A DNA stretch of 19,193 nt from Clostridia bacterium (GTDB taxonomy: Bacteria; Bacillota; Clostridia; Christensenellales; Borkfalkiaceae), in assembly GCA_017421905.1 (NCBI GenBank), contig JAFOHH010000106.1, positions 1 through 19,193 on the forward strand, read 5' to 3'. Made by a program: the position numbers and the translations under genes. This document shows, piece by piece, positions 1 through 9,667 of the stretch (the first letter of the stretch is position 1; each line of letters opens with the position of its first letter). The notes beneath the pieces are model-generated. The model saw only the letters and a program-made list of their open reading frames with translations. It was not told the DNA's origin and did not search any database.

Positions 1-822
1 GAATTCGCCGGTGGACTTATAGGGATCTTCTACGTAAGCATCCTTCGCGCCTTCGTAGTCTCTTTCGAGTTCTTGACGGAATTTGGTAAGAACGTTGCGA
101 TAGTCTGCGAGAAGTTGATCGTTAGTTACTTCTTCGGGCTTGGTGCTTACTGCAGATTTATAGGAGGAGGAAAGATTCCAATCCATAATAGCAGCTTCCA
201 TGGTAGCAACGTCTGCTTCGTACGTAACGGAGCCGGAAGAAATCTTTTTACCTACCGTTTGGTATACGCGGATGAGTTCTTGCAAACGAATGCGAGCATA
301 GGATGCAGCAAGTTTGGTGAGTTCTTCTTCGCCCGTAGCCGTTTCACTTTCTTGATATCTGTATTCGTAAAGACCTACGATATCGGTAGAATACATGGTA
401 GTAGAACCGGTATAAACGGGGTCGAGATAAACGTACATATTGAAAAGTACGTCGTTCATCGTAAGGGGTTTACCATCCGAGAAAACGATTCCGTTTTTAA
501 TAACGAAGGTGTAGTCGGTTTTGTCGGTTGCAGCGTTGTAAACTCTTTCAAAATCTTTTACAACAACGGGTTCATCGTCACCGAAAGTGATTTCACCGGT
601 TTTATCGGTAGAAAGCATACCGATTTGCGTCATACCGGCAATGGTGCCATCGTTTGCGGAAGTAGAATAGAAGGGGTTGAAAAGGCCGTCTAACGAGTCG
701 GTCATAATAATAAGACTCTTTGCCTTTTTGCCACCACCGCCGCAAGCTACGAGGGTGCTTACTGCCGCCACGGAAAGGACGGTAGCCAAAAATAAGGATA
801 CGATTTTACCTAATTTTTTCAT
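1..822 (-). CDS. ABC transporter solute-binding lipoprotein, family 5 (peptide type), N-terminal part
   Basis: This reading frame starts at 822 and stays open for 274 codons to the left edge, so the C-terminal half or more is missing. It opens with a lysine-rich n-region and hydrophobic core, then the lipobox LVAC with Cys27 followed by a glycine run. That marks a secreted lipoprotein on the outer face of the membrane. The mature start reads IIMTDSLDGLFNPFYSTSAN, followed about 60 residues later by FSDGKPLTMNDVLFNMYVYL. This is the usual order in SBP_bac_5 proteins (OppA/DppA type), where 'lxpxDV.ft' follows the 'G..FsDG' block. A GGAG lies 7 nt before the ATG. The gene follows the GLUG lipoprotein by 51 nt with no clear terminator, so it is probably the third gene of the protease operon. 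The ligand is inferred to be peptides or a similar solute. Permease genes would be expected beyond the edge. Confidence 0.85.
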   Translation of the reverse strand, partial: MKKLGKIVSLFLATVLSVAAVSTLVACGGGGKKAKSLIIMTDSLDGLFNPFYSTSANDGTIAGMTQIGMLSTDKTGEITFGDDEPVVVKDFERVYNAATDKTDYTFVIKNGIVFSDGKPLTMNDVLFNMYVYLDPVYTGSTTMYSTDIVGLYEYRYQESETATGEEELTKLAASYARIRLQELIRVYQTVGKKISSGSVTYEADVATMEAAIMDWNLSSSYKSAVSTKPEEVTNDQLLADYRNVLTKFRQELERDYEGAKDAYVEDPYKSTGEF

Positions 823-873
823 AGCAATTCTCCATTTATATAATAATTTTTATTCCAAAAATTTTGGTGCGTG

Positions 874-2250
874 TTAAATGGCAGGACTATCTACTGCCGT
901 AACGGTTACTTTGCCCTCTTCATCGGCAGAAGCCGCAAAGGGAATTTCTCCGTAAATGTCTTCGCCAACCGTAAGGGATACGTTTTCAAAGGAAATATCC
1001 TTGTTTTCCAAATTGCCGGCTACTAAACCGATGGAAACGTTTGCTGCGTTATCGATGGTGAACGAGCCGAGAATTTCTACCGTGCCGCTTACCGTAACGT
1101 TGGTTACCGTAGCATCGCTATCGATTTCGCCTGCAAAGAGGCCGAAATAAGAAGTTTTGGTCGTTTGAATGCTGCCGAGCACGGAAACCGATGCGTTTTC
1201 AAAATGCAAATCGGTAATTTGTGCCGTAGCGGCAATCGAGCCGAAGAGTCCTGCGTTTACACCCGTTGCAATCGTTTGGGTGTACTTGGCGTTAATTACC
1301 TTGTAGCCGTTGCCGATAATTTTACCGGAGAACTCACCCGAAGAAAGGGTAAGCGGCCAAACTGCCACGGACGCGTCGCTGAAATCGAGGTCGCCCATCA
1401 GTTCGTAACAGCCGGAAAGGTAAGCGTTTGCTTGGAAGTCGGATGCCGTATAAATATGATGCCATTCGCCTTCTCTCCAAGAGGTATAAACCTTTTGTAC
1501 GATATTGCTGCCCCAAGTTGCAGTTTCAATATCCCACGTACCTTGGTGATGTGCCACGCCTTGGGTATATTCTACCGTTTTTTCTGCATCTGCATACGCG
1601 GTAACGTAAGTTTTTCCGTTTTGCGCGGGCAGATAAGAAGGATGGGTGGTTTTTACCTTTCCTTCTTCCCAAACGGGAAGAGGAATATCGAGCGAATCGA
1701 CGAGGGGATTGATTTTATCGTTTTTGGAAATGGTTACCCATTCGCCGCTCGCGTCTTCCATTAAAAATTCCATGCTAAAGTAAGGAATCCAAGCCGCGTG
1801 CAACGTGAGAACGGGTTGAGATGCTTTGTACGTGCCGTTTGCATCGATTTCGAGAAGGTCGTTTTCAAAATCCCAACGGTCGGAATAGGAAACGTTGCCG
1901 TTTCCGTCTACCGATTTTACGTACCAGCCGGCAAGGAAGTAACCCTCTTTCGTAATTTGCGATTTCGACGAGCCGTCCTTTCTGTTTTCATCGCCGGGGG
2001 CAAGCAACTTTAAGGTGTATTTAGTGCCGTCGGGAGAAAGGGTCATATCCACTTCGGGATTGAACACGTCGCGCACGTTGATGTTGTCTACGTAAGAGAA
2101 CTGTCCGCCGTTTGCATCGTACAGTACGCTAACCGTATAACCTTCCTTTTCATACTTTGCGTACGGATTGTCTACGCCGCAGGCAGCCATGCCGACTGCG
2201 ACGAGAACGATTGCCGTAAGCAACAGAAGATACTTAATTTTCTTCATCAT
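874..2250 (-). CDS. Lipoprotein with Listeria-Bacteroides (Flg_new) repeat and GLUG-type repeats
   Basis: This 458-residue protein begins MMKKIKYLLLL and has a lipobox ending GMAAC (Cys24), so it should be lipid-anchored outside the cell. Residues about 38-157 form one long Listeria-Bacteroides repeat (YDANGGQF, then EGYFLAGWYV, then LTLHAAW), a beta-grasp-like fold common in Firmicute surface proteins. Residues about 283-426 have the pattern of GLUG and related beta-helix repeats. It starts with ELMGDLDFS and FSGKIIGNGYKV, followed by three copies of a GLFG/GLFAG/GLVAG unit near 333, 369 and 407. No catalytic motif is visible, so a binding or adhesive role is inferred. Its start lies inside the end of the upstream protease gene (17-nt overlap), which points to translational coupling. 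GGAGG is 12 nt before the first ATG and 15 nt before the second, favouring the first. Confidence 0.85.
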   Translation of the reverse strand: MMKKIKYLLLLTAIVLVAVGMAACGVDNPYAKYEKEGYTVSVLYDANGGQFSYVDNINVRDVFNPEVDMTLSPDGTKYTLKLLAPGDENRKDGSSKSQITKEGYFLAGWYVKSVDGNGNVSYSDRWDFENDLLEIDANGTYKASQPVLTLHAAWIPYFSMEFLMEDASGEWVTISKNDKINPLVDSLDIPLPVWEEGKVKTTHPSYLPAQNGKTYVTAYADAEKTVEYTQGVAHHQGTWDIETATWGSNIVQKVYTSWREGEWHHIYTASDFQANAYLSGCYELMGDLDFSDASVAVWPLTLSSGEFSGKIIGNGYKVINAKYTQTIATGVNAGLFGSIAATAQITDLHFENASVSVLGSIQTTKTSYFGLFAGEIDSDATVTNVTVSGTVEILGSFTIDNAANVSIGLVAGNLENKDISFENVSLTVGEDIYGEIPFAASADEEGKVTVTAVDSPAI

Positions 2251-5200
2251 GATCTTCGGAATCCTCCGATTTAGTATTGTTTTTCGCCTTTACCTTTACG
2301 GTTTGAACAACGCAAAAAGCTGCGATTGCGGCAAACACGAGAGCAAGTGCGCCAAATACGATAGCGAGCACGTTACCTACGTTGCGGTCGGTTGCGTTTG
2401 CATCTTGCGAGGGGGTAACTTCGGGCTCCTCCGAACCGCTTCCGCTGTTTTCCAAGTATGCAATAACGTTTTCTGCCGCAACAAGGTCGCTATAGTTAGA
2501 AACGAGTGCTTGTTGCTCTGCCGTACCAACCTTGTTAAACGCTGCGCGCGCTGCTTCTACAGTAGCTTTATCGGCAAGCGTAAGGTTTGCGGTGGGGATT
2601 TGTTTTATTGCTTCGATTGCAGCAAGCGTTTCTGCAAAGGGAGCAGCCACACCGTCGATTACGGAAGAGAAGTATTGGCTCGTAATAAAGGTTTCGTAAT
2701 TCAAGCCGTTAACGGGTCTTACCATAACGAGTTTGCTATTAACGGTACCAACGTAATCGATAAAGGTTGCGCCGTAATAGAAGTTGCTGGGTTGCGTAAA
2801 GTTCCACATATAGAAGGGAACGATGCCAAGACCGTCAATCTTCGTGCCGTCGTTAAATTCAATTTCACCGGTGAAGGGAACGTAGTTATAGGTTAAGTGG
2901 CTTTCGTCGTATTCTTCTTCGAGCACGGGAGCTTGTAAGGACTTAAAGGTTACTACGTTTAATGCGGTGCATTGATAGAAGGCTTTGTCGCCGATTGCCT
3001 TTAAGGAGAAGGGCAATTCTACCCCGGCAAGGAAGCCGTTTGCAACAAACGCTGCGCCGGAAATGCGAGCCGTGTTATCGAGTACCGCGTAGTTTCTATC
3101 CTCTTTCATCGTAGGATAGGTTACGAGCTCGTAAAGGCCGTTGGGAAGAACTTGATAGAGTACGCCGTTCGATACGAATACCGTTTCGGAAATGGTGTAG
3201 GTATCGATTACTTCGTCTTGACCTACGCTGTTTTGTTCGGTTTTTGCAAACGTTGCGATTTTGGTGTTTGCAAAGGGGTTGTTGCCAAGCTTGGTAACAG
3301 ATGCACCGAGCACTACTTCTTCTACGGGAGCGTGGTTAAAGGCATATTCGCCAATGGTTACGATAGAGGACAGATCTACCTTGGTAAGCATGGTGTTTGC
3401 CAAAGCGTAATCGCCAATCGTTTCCACGTTAGAAAGATCGATTGCCTCGATAGCCGTTGCATAGAACGCGCCATCGGGAATGTTTTTGATTTGTTCGCCG
3501 AGAACGACGGTTTTAAGCTGCGTACAAGTATAGAACGCATACGCACCGATTTCCGTTGCCGAAGAAAGATCTACGCTTTCAATTTGCGGGCGGAAGTATT
3601 CGATGATATAGTAGCCGTCGATCGATGCGGCAGGATTGCCGTCTTGCGTGAAGTGATAGTAACCATCGCCATAGAACGCGTAAGAACCGATTACCGTTAC
3701 TTTGGAAAGATCGATTTCCTTTAAGGACTTCGCGTTATAGAATGCGTAAGAGCCGATGGTTGCGCCCTCGCCAAGGGTTACCGTTTCGAGTGCGGTTGCG
3801 CTTGCAAAAGCGTATTCGCCAATCGATGCGTTTTTACCAATGGTTAAGCTTGTCAAAGCCGAGGAAATTACGGGGCGGTAATAAGTTGCGTTAAATACCT
3901 TGCCGTTTTCGTCCGTTGCTTGATAATGATATGCTATTCCGGTTACGGAATCGTTATTTACCTTGCGAGCGAAAGCGTATGCCGCAAGCGTTACGTTGTC
4001 GCCGATAGTTACGGTTGCAAGGAGTTCGCAATCCATAAACGCGTACGCGCCTACGACCGCATTAGAAGGAATGGTTACTTCGGACACTTGCGTTTTAGCA
4101 AATGCATATTCTCCAATGGTGGTTACCTTGGAAATATCGGGCATGGTCAAAAGTCCCGTTTTGTAGAAGGCATAGTTGCCAACCGCAGTAAGCTGACCTA
4201 CGGTTACGTTGCCGAGAAGCGAGCAGCCCTCGAAAATTCCAACGGGAAGCTCGGTAATTTGCGGCAGGCTTGCGCTCATTAAAGAGGTACAATCCTTAAA
4301 CGCATATTCGCCAACAAAGGTTGCGCTAGCATAGTTGACTGCGCTGATGCCCGTTCCCTCGTACGCGTGCGCGCCAATATAAGAAACGTTGCCAAGAGAT
4401 ACGTTTACGAGTAAGGAGCAGCCTGCAAAGGCGTAATCGCCAACCGTGGTTACGGCGGGGAGATTTACCGAACGGAGCTTATCAAAGCCGGCGAACGCGC
4501 CGCTTGCAATTTTGGTAACGTTTGCCGCAACGTCCGATGCTAAAGAGAAGTTGGTCGTTACACCGGTTGCTACCATTACGAGTTCCGTTCCGTCGGGCGA
4601 AAGGAGGTAAGCGCCGTTGTTTTGTGCGGCAAAGGCGGTGTTGCCTTGCGCTACCGTAAAGGAGGTGATTGCCGTTCCTGCAAAGGCGTATTCGCCAATA
4701 ACGGAAACGTCTGCACCAAGCTCTACTTCCTTTAATGCGGAGCAACCGCTAAAGGTGTAGGAAGGAATTACCGATGCGTTGATGGAAATTCTTTCGAGCA
4801 GCGAGCAGTTTTCAAACGCGTAAGAGCCGAGCTTGATTTTGCTTGCATTGATAACGACTTCTTCCAGCTCGTTATTGTTGCTGAAGGCGGAAACGCCAAG
4901 CGATTGTGCCGAGTTGGGAAGGGTTACTCTTTGAATGTCGTTATAAGCAAAACCGCGGTCGCCGATTGCAACGAGGCGTTCGAATTCTACCGCTTTAATT
5001 TTACAGTTGTAGAAGGCTTCTTGTCCCACGAACTTAACGTACTTCAAGCCCGTTACCGTGGTGAGGTTGGTACAGCCGTAGAACGCGCCGCGACCGATGG
5101 TTTTAATGGTGGAAGGAAGAACGATTTCCTTTAAGCCTTCCATTCCGGCAAATGCGTAGTCGTGAATGGTGGTAACGCCTTCGGGAATGATAACCTTGGT

Positions 5201-8200
5201 TACGTCGTCGTTTTCGCCGAGGAATACGGGTTTGGAGAGGTAGGGATCTTCTTCGGAAATTTCATCTTCCGGTCCTTTTAAAACGTATTCGTAGTTGGAG
5301 AACGCGTAAATATAAATTTCGGTAAGGGAAAGCGATTCGGGAATGGTTACCACACCGCCAAGTCCCTTATAGGACATTAAGAAGGAACCGCTGGTTTCGT
5401 ACGGGTTTTTAACCGCTACGTCGATGGTGGTTGCTTGACGAGTGATTTCGCCGTTGGAAAGCACTTGCGCAATGATAATTGCGTTACCTTCGCTTTTTGC
5501 GGTAATTTGTCCCGTGGTTTTATCTACGGTAACGATATCTTCGTTACTGGAGGTAAACTCTACTTCTACCTCGTCGGGGAAGTAAGCCATAAGGTCGCAA
5601 CGTAAGGTTACTTTTTCCGAGGGGAACATGGAAAGGAACGGGAAGGAGCCAAAGGCGCGCTCGTTACCCGTTTCGCCGATTTCGCGGTCTTCGGAAGACA
5701 GCGCGTAAAAGGCTAGGTTAACGAAATATCCCGTAACGTTAAAGCTTTCGGCAACCGGCTTGGTATACATTACGTATCCTTCGTCTTCCGGACCGAGAAC
5801 CTTTACGGTAAAGGATGCCGTTATCGTTTCGTCTACCGAGGAAACGGCGGTAATCGTAGTTTGGCCGGGTGCGCGCGCAATAAGCTTTCCGCCAACCATG
5901 CCTGCTATCGATTCGTCGGCAGAGGTGTAAACGAGGGTGGATGCCAAAACGTCGTCCGTGCTGGGGTAAACGTTGGGTTTTACCGTGTAGGTTTGATATT
6001 GACTGAGTACGACTTCTTCTTCGGGGAAGGAAATCATAAACATTTCTTCGGGAACGGTAATTTCGTAATACGCTTCGTTAAGTGCGTAGTCGTAAGCGGC
6101 TACGATAAACTTGTTGGTGTACGTACCGTTTTTAATTTTTTCGAGGTGGTCAGTCAGCTCGTAGGTTACAACGGAGGTGCTGTTTTCCGAAGAGTAAACG
6201 GGCGTGAGGTATTGACCGAAGGTACTGATCATGTTGATCATATCCAACTCGCCGTCCAAGTCTTCGTCTACGTCGCCTTGCTCTAAGTTGATTTGACCGA
6301 TATAAAGCGCTTGTGCGTAGTGGTTATCGTATACGCTAAGGTTTACGAACAAACGGGTTTTTTCCGTGGTTTTGTCGTATTCGGTATAGAACTGCGCATC
6401 GGTAATTGCGGGCGCTTGGAAGTCGGTTACGAACGGGAAGGTAAACGTGTTGTTTACGTTGGTAGATTCACCACCGTCGCCGTAATCGAGATAGGTCTTC
6501 ATCGTAAAGGTGTATCTGGAGTTGTTTTTCAGGTTGTAATCGGCCATTTGGAAGTCGATATCAACTGCCGAAGGATAAATGGTGTTACCGGAGGAAGAGG
6601 ATTTTCTTTGGTTGTAAATAACCTTGGTGAAAATTTCCTCGCCCGTAGCGTCGTCTACGATGGATACGTCGATTCTTGCCGCACTGCGTAAAAGACCTGC
6701 GTAAATATATTCGATGGAGCTTACCGCTTGTTCTTGGTTGGAAAGCGCAATGTGGCTGCGGTCTGCAGAAATAGCAGAGAACGCGGGGTTTTGCGCAAAC
6801 GCATAAGAGCCCATGTAGTTGATATAGTCGTCTTGCATACCGCCGATAGGACGGGTTGCATAGGCATCGGGGAGGGTTTTATCGAGAAGGTCGATAGAAT
6901 CGTCCAGCTCGTCCTTGTTGGTTTCAAAATAGTCAAGGTCTAAAATAGGTGCTTGCGTCCAGTCGCCGTAGAAGCCGAGGAAAGGAACGTTGAGGTTTAC
7001 CGCGCCGCTATCTTTAGATGCACCGAAGGTAAGGAAGCCTTCTACGTACATGCCGTTTGCAAACGAATCGTTAAGGTATGCCTTATCGGTATCGGAAAGC
7101 GCAACGGTTACGGTAACGGTTGCAGCGCCGTTTGCGTTTACCGTTACGGAGTTGCCGGAGGAAGAACCCTCGCCCGTAACGCCCGTTACTTTAATAGACG
7201 CGCCCGAAAGGAGATAGCCTTGTTCGGTAACGGTGGTTTCACCTTGGTGGGTTTCCGTTTCGCTAACGCCTTCGGTCATAACCCAAGCGCCAACGTCGAA
7301 GGTATAGGCGGTATTTTTTAAGTTGTTAAGAACCACTTGCATGGTGTAAACGCCCGTTTTTTCGGGATCGTCGCCAAGCTCTAACTTGGTTTTATCCATC
7401 AAGCCTTTTTCGTTATAAGTGGTGATATATACGGGAGTGGTGGTTGCCTTTAACAGGTTTGCAAGGCCGCTACCTTGTTTTCTTACCGAGTAAGGAAGGC
7501 CGTTTACGTTGAGCGCAATATCGGTAGTGGACATTAAAAGTTGATATACCATTGCCGATTTTTGAACGTTGCTTGCGCTGCTGCCAAGCATCTCGTTTAC
7601 GTATTGACGAACGAGGGTAACTACGCCTGCAAGGTTGGGCGCTGCCATAGACGTACCCGACATTCTTTCGTAATCTTGACCGTATACGGCGGAAAGAATT
7701 TCACCACCGTGCGCGGTGATTTCGGGTTTTAATTTTAAGTCGGGCGTGGGGCCCCAGGAGGAGAAGTCGGACATAAACGGGCCGGCGAGATATTTGCGGT
7801 TGATCGTTAAAATGCCCGTGCCTTGTGCAGCAAGGCGTTCACCGTCGTCTTGACTGATGGAACATACTGCATCTTTTACTTTACCAACGGACATACGAAT
7901 GTCGCCGGATACGTTGTTGTAAATAATAACGCCGATTGCGCCGTTGCGGAGTGCGATTTCCACCTTGTTTTCAAAGGTCGTCGTACCGCGGGAAACGAGG
8001 GCGATTTTACCCGTTACGTCGATGCTGAGATAGTCTGCCGCACGGCCTACGCCGGGAACGGTGATAAATTCAAAATCGCGAGATTCTTCGCCGTCTTCCA
8101 AAATATCGTCGACGAAGTGTTTTTCTTTTGCAGCGTAGTCGCTTGCTTCGAGGAAGTAAACGATTTCGCCGTTGTTAATCATATAGGGGGTTTTTACACC

Positions 8201-9478
8201 GCTGATGGATGCAACGGAAATTGCCGCCTCGTAAGTGGAGGGAGAACCTACCGTTGCGCTATCGGGGTTGGAGGTAAGACCGAGGTTACCGTTCTTTTCC
8301 GAACCGTGCGTGGAGTTGTAGTCGTTAGATGCAGCAACTACAAGGCTGATGCCTGCCTCTTTAATGCTATCGTAAACGGCGGAAATACGTTCTTCGTCAA
8401 CCTCGCGCGAGAAACCGCAAGAAGTACCGAGGGACATGTTGATTACGTCTACGCCCAAGGTTACGCAGTCTTCTAACGCGTTTAAAATCCAAGAGGTTTT
8501 TGCCGAGTCTTTTAAGTCGGAGAAAACCTTCATGGTAACGAGCTGTGCGTTGGGAGCAACACCCGTAATTACGTCGTCCTTACCAACGATTACGCCGGCA
8601 ACGTGCGTACCGTGCGTACTGCGGAGGGGATATACGTCCGAATCGTTATCGGCATAGTCAAAGCCGTAAGGCATTTTTTCGTTGATATAAACGTCTTCTG
8701 CCGTAAGACCGGGAACTTTGGTTGCCGCAATGGTGTCGCCCAAATACTTAGCAACGTCTTCCTTGGTCATACCAAGCGTGGTAGACGTAAAGTTGTTTAA
8801 GCCGAATGCGGTGTGGGTGTAGTCCGTACCGGTATCGAGAACGGCGATAACAACGCCCGTACCGTCGTATTCGGATGCGGAGCTATCGAAAATACCCGTT
8901 TCGTAAACGGTTACGTCGTTTTCTACAACCTTAGCGTCGCTAACCTCGTACTCTTCGCTGACGATGGCAACCGCGCTTTTGCCGATTGCTTTTTCCAGCT
9001 TGTAAAGGTCGCCCGCTTTAATAACCACTTCAACGCCCGTTAAAACGGTGTTGTAGGTTGCGCCTTCGGTAAAGGAAACGCCCGCTCTCTTAATTTTTTT
9101 GAGCAAGGAGCGGTTGGTTGCATCAACAGCGCTCTTTACGGCAAGACCTTCTGCAGAAATGGAATAGTCGCCGAGCGAAAGGCCGGTGTTTGCCGCTTGA
9201 TGTGCGGAAAGAACGCTGAGCCCTTCGTGCTTAACGATAACGGAAATTTCGGTATCGCTATCTACTCCTTCGGGAAGTTTGTTTACCGTTTCGCCGTAAT
9301 GCTGCGAAATATCAAATCCTAAATTTCCAAGGCTGGTAATAAGGCCGGAGGAAAGATTTTTGCCCGTTGCGGGGTCCTTGGCGAAAACGCCTGCCGCGCA
9401 CACGGACGTAACCGCCATGGCAAGGGCAAGGACGGTTGCGAGAATGTGTTTTTTAGAACGGTGATTTTTTACTTTCAT
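2234..9478 (-). CDS. Giant surface subtilase (S8) with PA insert, Ig-like domains, BspA-type LRRs and C-terminal TM anchor
   Basis: This 2414-residue protein starts at 9478, where MKVKNHRSKKHIL begins a clear signal peptide (cleavage near residue 33). The frame extends 25 codons further upstream, but those lie over the promoter. A prodomain-like stretch covers about 76-181. The S8 catalytic residues are visible: Asp215 (VLDTGTDY), His289 (STHGTHVAG), oxyanion Asn385 and Ser610 (GTSMAAP). A PA domain is inserted at about 455-565, as in lactocepin and C5a peptidase. A beta-sandwich follows at about 690-835, then Big_2-type Ig domains at about 1145-1228 and 1286-1357. Residues 1375-2175 hold about 27 BspA-type (LRR_5) repeats of the form IGxYAFxxCxxLxxVxL. 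A helical domain (2285-2344), one TM helix (2368-2395) and an acidic tail end the protein. No LPXTG motif is present. It should cleave proteins or peptides at the cell surface; the LRRs probably bind ligand or host material. Confidence 0.93.
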   Translation of the reverse strand: MKVKNHRSKKHILATVLALAMAVTSVCAAGVFAKDPATGKNLSSGLITSLGNLGFDISQHYGETVNKLPEGVDSDTEISVIVKHEGLSVLSAHQAANTGLSLGDYSISAEGLAVKSAVDATNRSLLKKIKRAGVSFTEGATYNTVLTGVEVVIKAGDLYKLEKAIGKSAVAIVSEEYEVSDAKVVENDVTVYETGIFDSSASEYDGTGVVIAVLDTGTDYTHTAFGLNNFTSTTLGMTKEDVAKYLGDTIAATKVPGLTAEDVYINEKMPYGFDYADNDSDVYPLRSTHGTHVAGVIVGKDDVITGVAPNAQLVTMKVFSDLKDSAKTSWILNALEDCVTLGVDVINMSLGTSCGFSREVDEERISAVYDSIKEAGISLVVAASNDYNSTHGSEKNGNLGLTSNPDSATVGSPSTYEAAISVASISGVKTPYMINNGEIVYFLEASDYAAKEKHFVDDILEDGEESRDFEFITVPGVGRAADYLSIDVTGKIALVSRGTTTFENKVEIALRNGAIGVIIYNNVSGDIRMSVGKVKDAVCSISQDDGERLAAQGTGILTINRKYLAGPFMSDFSSWGPTPDLKLKPEITAHGGEILSAVYGQDYERMSGTSMAAPNLAGVVTLVRQYVNEMLGSSASNVQKSAMVYQLLMSTTDIALNVNGLPYSVRKQGSGLANLLKATTTPVYITTYNEKGLMDKTKLELGDDPEKTGVYTMQVVLNNLKNTAYTFDVGAWVMTEGVSETETHQGETTVTEQGYLLSGASIKVTGVTGEGSSSGNSVTVNANGAATVTVTVALSDTDKAYLNDSFANGMYVEGFLTFGASKDSGAVNLNVPFLGFYGDWTQAPILDLDYFETNKDELDDSIDLLDKTLPDAYATRPIGGMQDDYINYMGSYAFAQNPAFSAISADRSHIALSNQEQAVSSIEYIYAGLLRSAARIDVSIVDDATGEEIFTKVIYNQRKSSSSGNTIYPSAVDIDFQMADYNLKNNSRYTFTMKTYLDYGDGGESTNVNNTFTFPFVTDFQAPAITDAQFYTEYDKTTEKTRLFVNLSVYDNHYAQALYIGQINLEQGDVDEDLDGELDMINMISTFGQYLTPVYSSENSTSVVTYELTDHLEKIKNGTYTNKFIVAAYDYALNEAYYEITVPEEMFMISFPEEEVVLSQYQTYTVKPNVYPSTDDVLASTLVYTSADESIAGMVGGKLIARAPGQTTITAVSSVDETITASFTVKVLGPEDEGYVMYTKPVAESFNVTGYFVNLAFYALSSEDREIGETGNERAFGSFPFLSMFPSEKVTLRCDLMAYFPDEVEVEFTSSNEDIVTVDKTTGQITAKSEGNAIIIAQVLSNGEITRQATTIDVAVKNPYETSGSFLMSYKGLGGVVTIPESLSLTEIYIYAFSNYEYVLKGPEDEISEEDPYLSKPVFLGENDDVTKVIIPEGVTTIHDYAFAGMEGLKEIVLPSTIKTIGRGAFYGCTNLTTVTGLKYVKFVGQEAFYNCKIKAVEFERLVAIGDRGFAYNDIQRVTLPNSAQSLGVSAFSNNNELEEVVINASKIKLGSYAFENCSLLERISINASVIPSYTFSGCSALKEVELGADVSVIGEYAFAGTAITSFTVAQGNTAFAAQNNGAYLLSPDGTELVMVATGVTTNFSLASDVAANVTKIASGAFAGFDKLRSVNLPAVTTVGDYAFAGCSLLVNVSLGNVSYIGAHAYEGTGISAVNYASATFVGEYAFKDCTSLMSASLPQITELPVGIFEGCSLLGNVTVGQLTAVGNYAFYKTGLLTMPDISKVTTIGEYAFAKTQVSEVTIPSNAVVGAYAFMDCELLATVTIGDNVTLAAYAFARKVNNDSVTGIAYHYQATDENGKVFNATYYRPVISSALTSLTIGKNASIGEYAFASATALETVTLGEGATIGSYAFYNAKSLKEIDLSKVTVIGSYAFYGDGYYHFTQDGNPAASIDGYYIIEYFRPQIESVDLSSATEIGAYAFYTCTQLKTVVLGEQIKNIPDGAFYATAIEAIDLSNVETIGDYALANTMLTKVDLSSIVTIGEYAFNHAPVEEVVLGASVTKLGNNPFANTKIATFAKTEQNSVGQDEVIDTYTISETVFVSNGVLYQVLPNGLYELVTYPTMKEDRNYAVLDNTARISGAAFVANGFLAGVELPFSLKAIGDKAFYQCTALNVVTFKSLQAPVLEEEYDESHLTYNYVPFTGEIEFNDGTKIDGLGIVPFYMWNFTQPSNFYYGATFIDYVGTVNSKLVMVRPVNGLNYETFITSQYFSSVIDGVAAPFAETLAAIEAIKQIPTANLTLADKATVEAARAAFNKVGTAEQQALVSNYSDLVAAENVIAYLENSGSGSEEPEVTPSQDANATDRNVGNVLAIVFGALALVFAAIAAFCVVQTVKVKAKNNTKSEDSEDHDEEN

Positions 9479-9543
9479 ATTCAAGTACCTTGTGTTAAAA
9501 AAATTTTTCGCATAATAATGCAGTTTATACTTGCACTCGTAGT

Positions 9544-9572
9544 ATTTTACCACAATCGCACGATAATTGCAA
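9544..9572 (-). promoter_or_regulatory. Sigma-A-type promoter of the protease operon
   Basis: On the minus strand there is TTGCAA (9567-9572), a 17-nt spacer and TAAAAT (9544-9549), with TGG directly before the -10 (extended -10). It would give a leader of about 60 nt before the ATG at 9478. The leader carries only a weak AAGG 9 nt from the start codon. Confidence 0.75.
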
Positions 9573-9638
9573 ACGATTAGCCGCGCGTGAGAGAAATTTA
9601 TTCAATTAAATTCGACTTTTTTTGAGAAAAACGATAAT

Positions 9639-9667
9639 TTGTAACATTTTGTTTGAAATTTTATCAT
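9639..9667 (+). promoter_or_regulatory. Candidate plus-strand promoter in the intergenic region
   Basis: TTGTAA (9639-9644), a 17-nt spacer and TATCAT (9662-9667) match sigma-A elements at 4/6 and 5/6. No gene follows on this strand, but a T-tailed hairpin lies about 170 nt downstream at 9837-9864. The pair could bound a small RNA. The local A/T richness makes a chance match quite possible. Confidence 0.35.

Noticed and set aside
7823..8476. Long plus-strand frames (up to 217 codons) opposite the giant protease gene and other minus-strand genes
   Set aside because: They lie antisense to well-supported coding sequence, have no ribosome binding sites or recognisable domains, and are explained by codon bias of the genes on the other strand.
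9479..9553. Upstream start (9553) for the giant protease
   Set aside because: The extra 25 residues lie over the -10 element and leader and would precede a textbook signal peptide start at 9478.
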